From Arthrobacter sp. ok362 (lineage in GTDB: Bacteria; Actinomycetota; Actinomycetes; Actinomycetales; Micrococcaceae), in assembly GCF_900102785.1 (NCBI RefSeq), contig NZ_FNGC01000003.1, positions 124,001 to 188,000 of the forward strand: 64,000 nucleotides of DNA, written 5' to 3'. The notes under the pieces were generated by a model. That model did no database searches, had not been told where the DNA came from, and saw only the letters and a list, made by a program, of their open reading frames with translations. Below, piece after piece: positions 60,895 to 64,000 of this stretch (the stretch's first letter is position 1; each line of letters begins with the position of its first letter). A program made the position numbers and the translations under genes.

Positions 60895-62034
60895 ATGACT
60901 GAGCTTCCCTCCTTGCTTATCCTGACGTTTTCGCCCATTCGATCGGACCCCCGGGTACTGAAGCAGGTGGAGTTGTTCAAGGAGAAGTACCGTGTGAGCA
61001 CGTGTGCCTATGGTGCCGCTCCCGACGGCGTGGCGGAGCATTTTGCGCTCCCCGAGGACTCTCGCGGTTGGCCGTCAGACAAAGTCGGGCTGGTCAGCCG
61101 CCAGTACACGAAGGTCTATGACGGCCTTCCCGCAGTGAAGTCGGCCCGTGCAATTCTCCCTAAGGGGCGTTTTGACATGATTCTGGCTAACGACCTCAAC
61201 ACCCTGCCGCTTGCACTGGAACTCGAGCCCAAGTTGGGGGTGCATGCGGACCTGCATGAGTTTGCCCCCAGGGAAAAGGAAGACAATCTCAAATGGCGCC
61301 TGTTCATCGCGCCCTTCATGCGGTGGCTGTGCTCCCGCTACCTTCCTGCCGCATCGTCGGTGACGACGGTGTCCCAGGGCATCGCGGATGAATACGTCAA
61401 GGACTACGGGACCCCAACTGGCGTGGTCACCAATGCGGCCCCCTTTTCCGCAGGCACCCCCAGGCCGGTGGGAGAGAAAGTCCGCCTCATCCACAGCGCC
61501 GCCGGTCAGCGGTACCGCAAGCTGGAGAATTTCGTCGAAGCCATGAAGGACGCTCCAGAGTGGCTTTCCTTGGACATGATCGTGATGCCCAACGAACCCG
61601 ACTACGTTGCCGAACTCAAAGCACAGGCAGCGTCGGTTCCCTCCATCACTTTCCGTGACCCGGTGCCCTACAAGGAGCTGGTCGCAACCCTGAGTGAATA
61701 CGATGTCTCTGTGGTGTTTCTGCCGCCCACCAACTTCAACCTGAAGAACGCCCTCCCCAACAAATTCTTCGAGGCCGTGCAAGCACGCATTGGCCTGATC
61801 GTTGGGCCGTCCCCTGCAATGGTGGGCCTGGTGAGGGAGTATGGGCTTGGAGCCATCACGAAGGACTTCTCGGCGGCGTCGCTGCGGGAGACGCTCTGGT
61901 CGCTGACTCCCGAGGTCATTGACGGCTGGAAGCGGGCAGCCGACGAGGCAGCCCGACCGCTGTCAGCCGAATCCCAGGTGGCCGTTTGGGACGCAGCCAT
62001 CGCAGAAATTGCAGCCATGCAGCACTCCAGCTGA
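60895..62034 (+). CDS. Glycosyltransferase, GT-B family 4-like
   Basis: The 379-residue protein begins LLILTFSPIRSDPRVLKQVELFKEKYRV, has a middle ANDLNTLPLALELEPKLGVHADLHEF and a C-terminal domain with RLIHSAAGQRYRKLENFVEAM and LPNKFFEAVQARIGLIVGPSPAM. This is the pattern of glycosyltransferases next to capsule genes; the KFFEAVQA motif is where the donor Glu sits. Transcribed alone; convergent with the next gene. Confidence 0.82.
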   Translation: MTELPSLLILTFSPIRSDPRVLKQVELFKEKYRVSTCAYGAAPDGVAEHFALPEDSRGWPSDKVGLVSRQYTKVYDGLPAVKSARAILPKGRFDMILANDLNTLPLALELEPKLGVHADLHEFAPREKEDNLKWRLFIAPFMRWLCSRYLPAASSVTTVSQGIADEYVKDYGTPTGVVTNAAPFSAGTPRPVGEKVRLIHSAAGQRYRKLENFVEAMKDAPEWLSLDMIVMPNEPDYVAELKAQAASVPSITFRDPVPYKELVATLSEYDVSVVFLPPTNFNLKNALPNKFFEAVQARIGLIVGPSPAMVGLVREYGLGAITKDFSAASLRETLWSLTPEVIDGWKRAADEAARPLSAESQVAVWDAAIAEIAAMQHSS

Positions 62035-62092
62035 GGGGTGCCGTGACGCCGCCACTTCACCTCGCCACCAACTGTGCACCCCGGTTCCAGCG

Positions 62093-62980
62093 TTAGACGC
62101 GGTAAACGGATCGAAGCCGGGTTTCCAATATCCGGCGGTCACCCTTCTTGAGGCGCCCGCAGGCCTCGAGCACTCCGTTCGCAAATTCCTGGATGTCGGG
62201 ATCCGTCGGGTACGGCTGGTTTGAGCGGGGACGGTTATAGAGGACGGTTGACGCCGAACCCTTGAACCCGATGGCGGTCTCAGCCAGCGCCTGGAACGAC
62301 CTCTCAAGGACCACATCGTCGCTTTTCCGGTCCCACGGGCGGGAGCGGCTCAATTGGGTTGAATGGCGGCGGTAGAGGACGGTGGGCAGCGCGTCCAGAC
62401 GGCGCATGCGGATCCCCATGGTTGCAGCCCGAAGCCACATGTCGTAGTCCTCGGCATGTGTCTTTTGGTACCCGTCCAAGGACTCGAGGGCGGCACGGGT
62501 GCCGTACATCGTGGGGTTTGCCAAGACATTGCCGAGCAACAGGTGCAGGGGGACTGCGTCGACCGACAAGCCACGTTCCAAGTACGGCCGGAATGGCAGG
62601 TTCCGTGCACTGATCAACAGCATGGGGGAGAACACGATGTCGGCGCCCTTGAGGGCCCGGCGTTCAACGGAGAAGCGCCACGGGAGGCAGATGTCGTCGC
62701 CGTCCATCCGCGCAACATGTTCGCCCGTCGCATGTCCGAGCAAGGCGGTCCCGGCCGCAGCAACGCCAACGGACTCCTCATTCCGAAAGACCTTCAGGCG
62801 CTTGTCCCGGCCGCTTGCAAGAAATTCGGTGGTGCCGTCGGTGCTGCCGTCGTCCATGACCAACAACTCCGAGTCCCGTGGCATAGCAAACAAGGTACTC
62901 GCGATGGTGGACTTCAGGTACGGCATCCCATTCTTGACGGGGATCATCACACTCAACTGCGGCAAGGACAGCCTCGGCAT
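62093..62980 (-). CDS. Glycosyltransferase family 2
   Basis: The 295-residue protein has a GT-A domain with LSVMIPVKNGMPYLKSTIAS, LLVMDDGSTDGTTEFLA, metal site HVARMDGDDICLPWR and ANPTMYGTRAALESLDGY followed by AEDYDMWLRAATMG. No ribosome site is visible before the ATG at 62980. The 273-nt gap upstream (62981-63253) shows no gene or clear signal. Confidence 0.87.
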   Translation of the reverse strand: MPRLSLPQLSVMIPVKNGMPYLKSTIASTLFAMPRDSELLVMDDGSTDGTTEFLASGRDKRLKVFRNEESVGVAAAGTALLGHATGEHVARMDGDDICLPWRFSVERRALKGADIVFSPMLLISARNLPFRPYLERGLSVDAVPLHLLLGNVLANPTMYGTRAALESLDGYQKTHAEDYDMWLRAATMGIRMRRLDALPTVLYRRHSTQLSRSRPWDRKSDDVVLERSFQALAETAIGFKGSASTVLYNRPRSNQPYPTDPDIQEFANGVLEACGRLKKGDRRILETRLRSVYRV

Positions 62981-63253
62981 TCTGTTGTTGTTTGATTGAA
63001 GGTTACGCGTCGAGCGACTTTAACTATGGGTGAATCCACCCCTTTGAAGCGGCCGTACCCGGTGCAACTTTAGTTGACGGGCAGCAAGCGCCGCCAATTG
63101 CATTGCAACGGTACTGTCCCCGAACCGCGCCGCGGCATGGCGCCAACCCGGCGCCGCGCACTAAAGGCCGGAAACCCTAAAAGTGCTGGCCTCGGACCGC
63201 TCATAGTTGCCCTCACGACACTTAACCAGGAAATGGTCGCGGGCTAGTCGTCC

Positions 63254-64000
63254 CTAGTAGGCGGATGTTGCCATGGAGACCACGGTCGACGACGGCAGGG
63301 TTCCAGCTGTGGTGCGGGGGCCCCACTTGCTTCCCGCGACTATGGGGTAGTAGCCCAGCTGGCCGTTCGCCAGGAGCGCCATGACGCCCTTGGAAGTGGT
63401 GCCAGTAAAGCCGGCCGTACTGGAGAACTGCCGGAACGATTGCCATCCTGAGCCAATCACCTTTCGCGTCTCGGAGACGAAGCCTTTCTGGCCGTTGGAG
63501 CGGTAGAGCCGCATGGCGCCGAGAGAATTGACTGCAAGCAGGTCCTGATTACCGTCGCTGTCGAAGTCGGTCATGGCAATCTTCAGACCACCCCAGCCCG
63601 CCCCGATTTTCACTGGGGCGCTGAGGGCTCGACCGGAAACATTGGCCCAGTAGTACAGGGCGCCGTCCGATCCGTAGCCGACGAGTCCCGGATAGCTGCT
63701 CGCTTTCACCCATCGGCCGGTGACGAAAGTCGTCTTGGCGAAGCCAGTGCTGGCGAGGGTGACCGGACCGGTGAACCCGCCGGTCTTGGCGCCGAAGTAT
63801 ACGCTCAGGGCACCCGAGGACCACTGTGCCAGCACATCGGGCACGCCGTCTTTGTTCCAGTCGAGAACGTGGAGGGTCTTGGCGGCGGACCAGCCGGTGC
63901 CGATCTGGTTCGGCGCGTTCAAGCCGCCGACTCCGTTTGCCGGATGTACCCACAGCTTGCCTGCGGCGTCCACCCGTACGACGTCGGATCCCGATTTAAT
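63254..64000 (-). CDS. FG-GAP/VCBS repeat beta-propeller protein (5' partial)
   Basis: The C-terminal 248 residues are visible and the frame is open to the right edge. It is made of repeats of about 50-60 residues with the Ca-binding-like D-x-N/D-x-D-G-x-x-D motif (DWNKDGVPDVLAQW, DFDSDGNQDLLAV) and recurrent IGxGW motifs (IGTGWSAAKTL, IGAGWGGLKIA, IGSGWQSFRQF). Such C-terminal propellers are found on secreted hydrolases of Arthrobacter-type bacteria. The catalytic or targeting part lies outside the window. Confidence 0.8.
   Translation of the reverse strand: MKSGSDVVRVDAAGKLWVHPANGVGGLNAPNQIGTGWSAAKTLHVLDWNKDGVPDVLAQWSSGALSVYFGAKTGGFTGPVTLASTGFAKTTFVTGRWVKASSYPGLVGYGSDGALYYWANVSGRALSAPVKIGAGWGGLKIAMTDFDSDGNQDLLAVNSLGAMRLYRSNGQKGFVSETRKVIGSGWQSFRQFSSTAGFTGTTSKGVMALLANGQLGYYPIVAGSKWGPRTTAGTLPSSTVVSMATSAY

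Overview
The window is a continuous stretch of high-GC chromosome that fits an Arthrobacter-like member of the Micrococcaceae (Actinobacteria). The evidence is a pervasive G/C third-position bias, many GTG starts, the order mtrA-mtrB-lpqB-comF-hpf-secA, a pdtaS/whiB1 convergent pair, a giant NAD-glutamate dehydrogenase, and start codons that often lie exactly 6 nt after a -10-like hexamer, as expected for leaderless mRNAs. Genus is an inference; no rRNA or other decisive marker lies in the window.

Region 1 (1-5458) is a peptide/nickel-type ABC importer operon: substrate-binding protein (5' end outside the window), two permeases and a fused double ATPase. Region 2 (5654-7872) holds chorismate mutase, a MetE-like protein with no cysteines, and a DUF4166 protein. 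Region 3 (8053-18574) is the conserved cell-envelope and growth block: MtrA/MtrB, lipoprotein LpqB, ComF, the ribosome hibernation factor, an AlkZ/YcaQ-type DNA glycosylase and SecA. Region 4 (18724-23272) has an Rv3235-family protein, a LysM membrane protein, a conserved unknown, a BldC-like small DNA-binding protein, and an overlapping pair resembling pilus-assembly CpaB and CpaE. Region 5 (23330-30164) has NAD-glutamate dehydrogenase, PdtaS-type histidine kinase and WhiB1, the last with a CRP/GlxR-like operator just upstream. Region 6 (30404-35296) has a small membrane protein with repeats in its N-terminus, convergent and overlapping with a 1454-residue FHA/FtsK protein resembling the EssC/EccC ATPase of type VII secretion.

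Region 7 (35550-63000) is a surface-polysaccharide locus of about 27 kb. It opens with glf, a GlfT2-like galactofuranosyltransferase and a Wzm/Wzt exporter. Next come four enzymes matching the WbpA-D-E-B route, plus a UDP-GlcNAc 2-epimerase on the opposite strand. Together they could make UDP-ManNAc(3NAc)A. The rest is at least ten glycosyltransferase-like genes, a DUF6541-like polytopic membrane protein, an MsbA/PglK-type ABC exporter, a Dpm1-like synthase with its DUF2304 partner, an acyltransferase 3 and unknowns. Strand switches and repeated translational overlaps (ATGA/GTGA) define several short operons. The window closes with the C-terminal part of an FG-GAP/VCBS repeat protein on the minus strand.

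The likely overall logic is housekeeping envelope growth control (MtrAB-LpqB, SecA) on the left, energy and stress signalling in the middle (Gdh, PdtaS, WhiB1), and a variable glycan factory on the right. No rRNA, intact tRNA, CRISPR array, insertion sequence or prophage was recognised. No gap between genes exceeds 300 bases.
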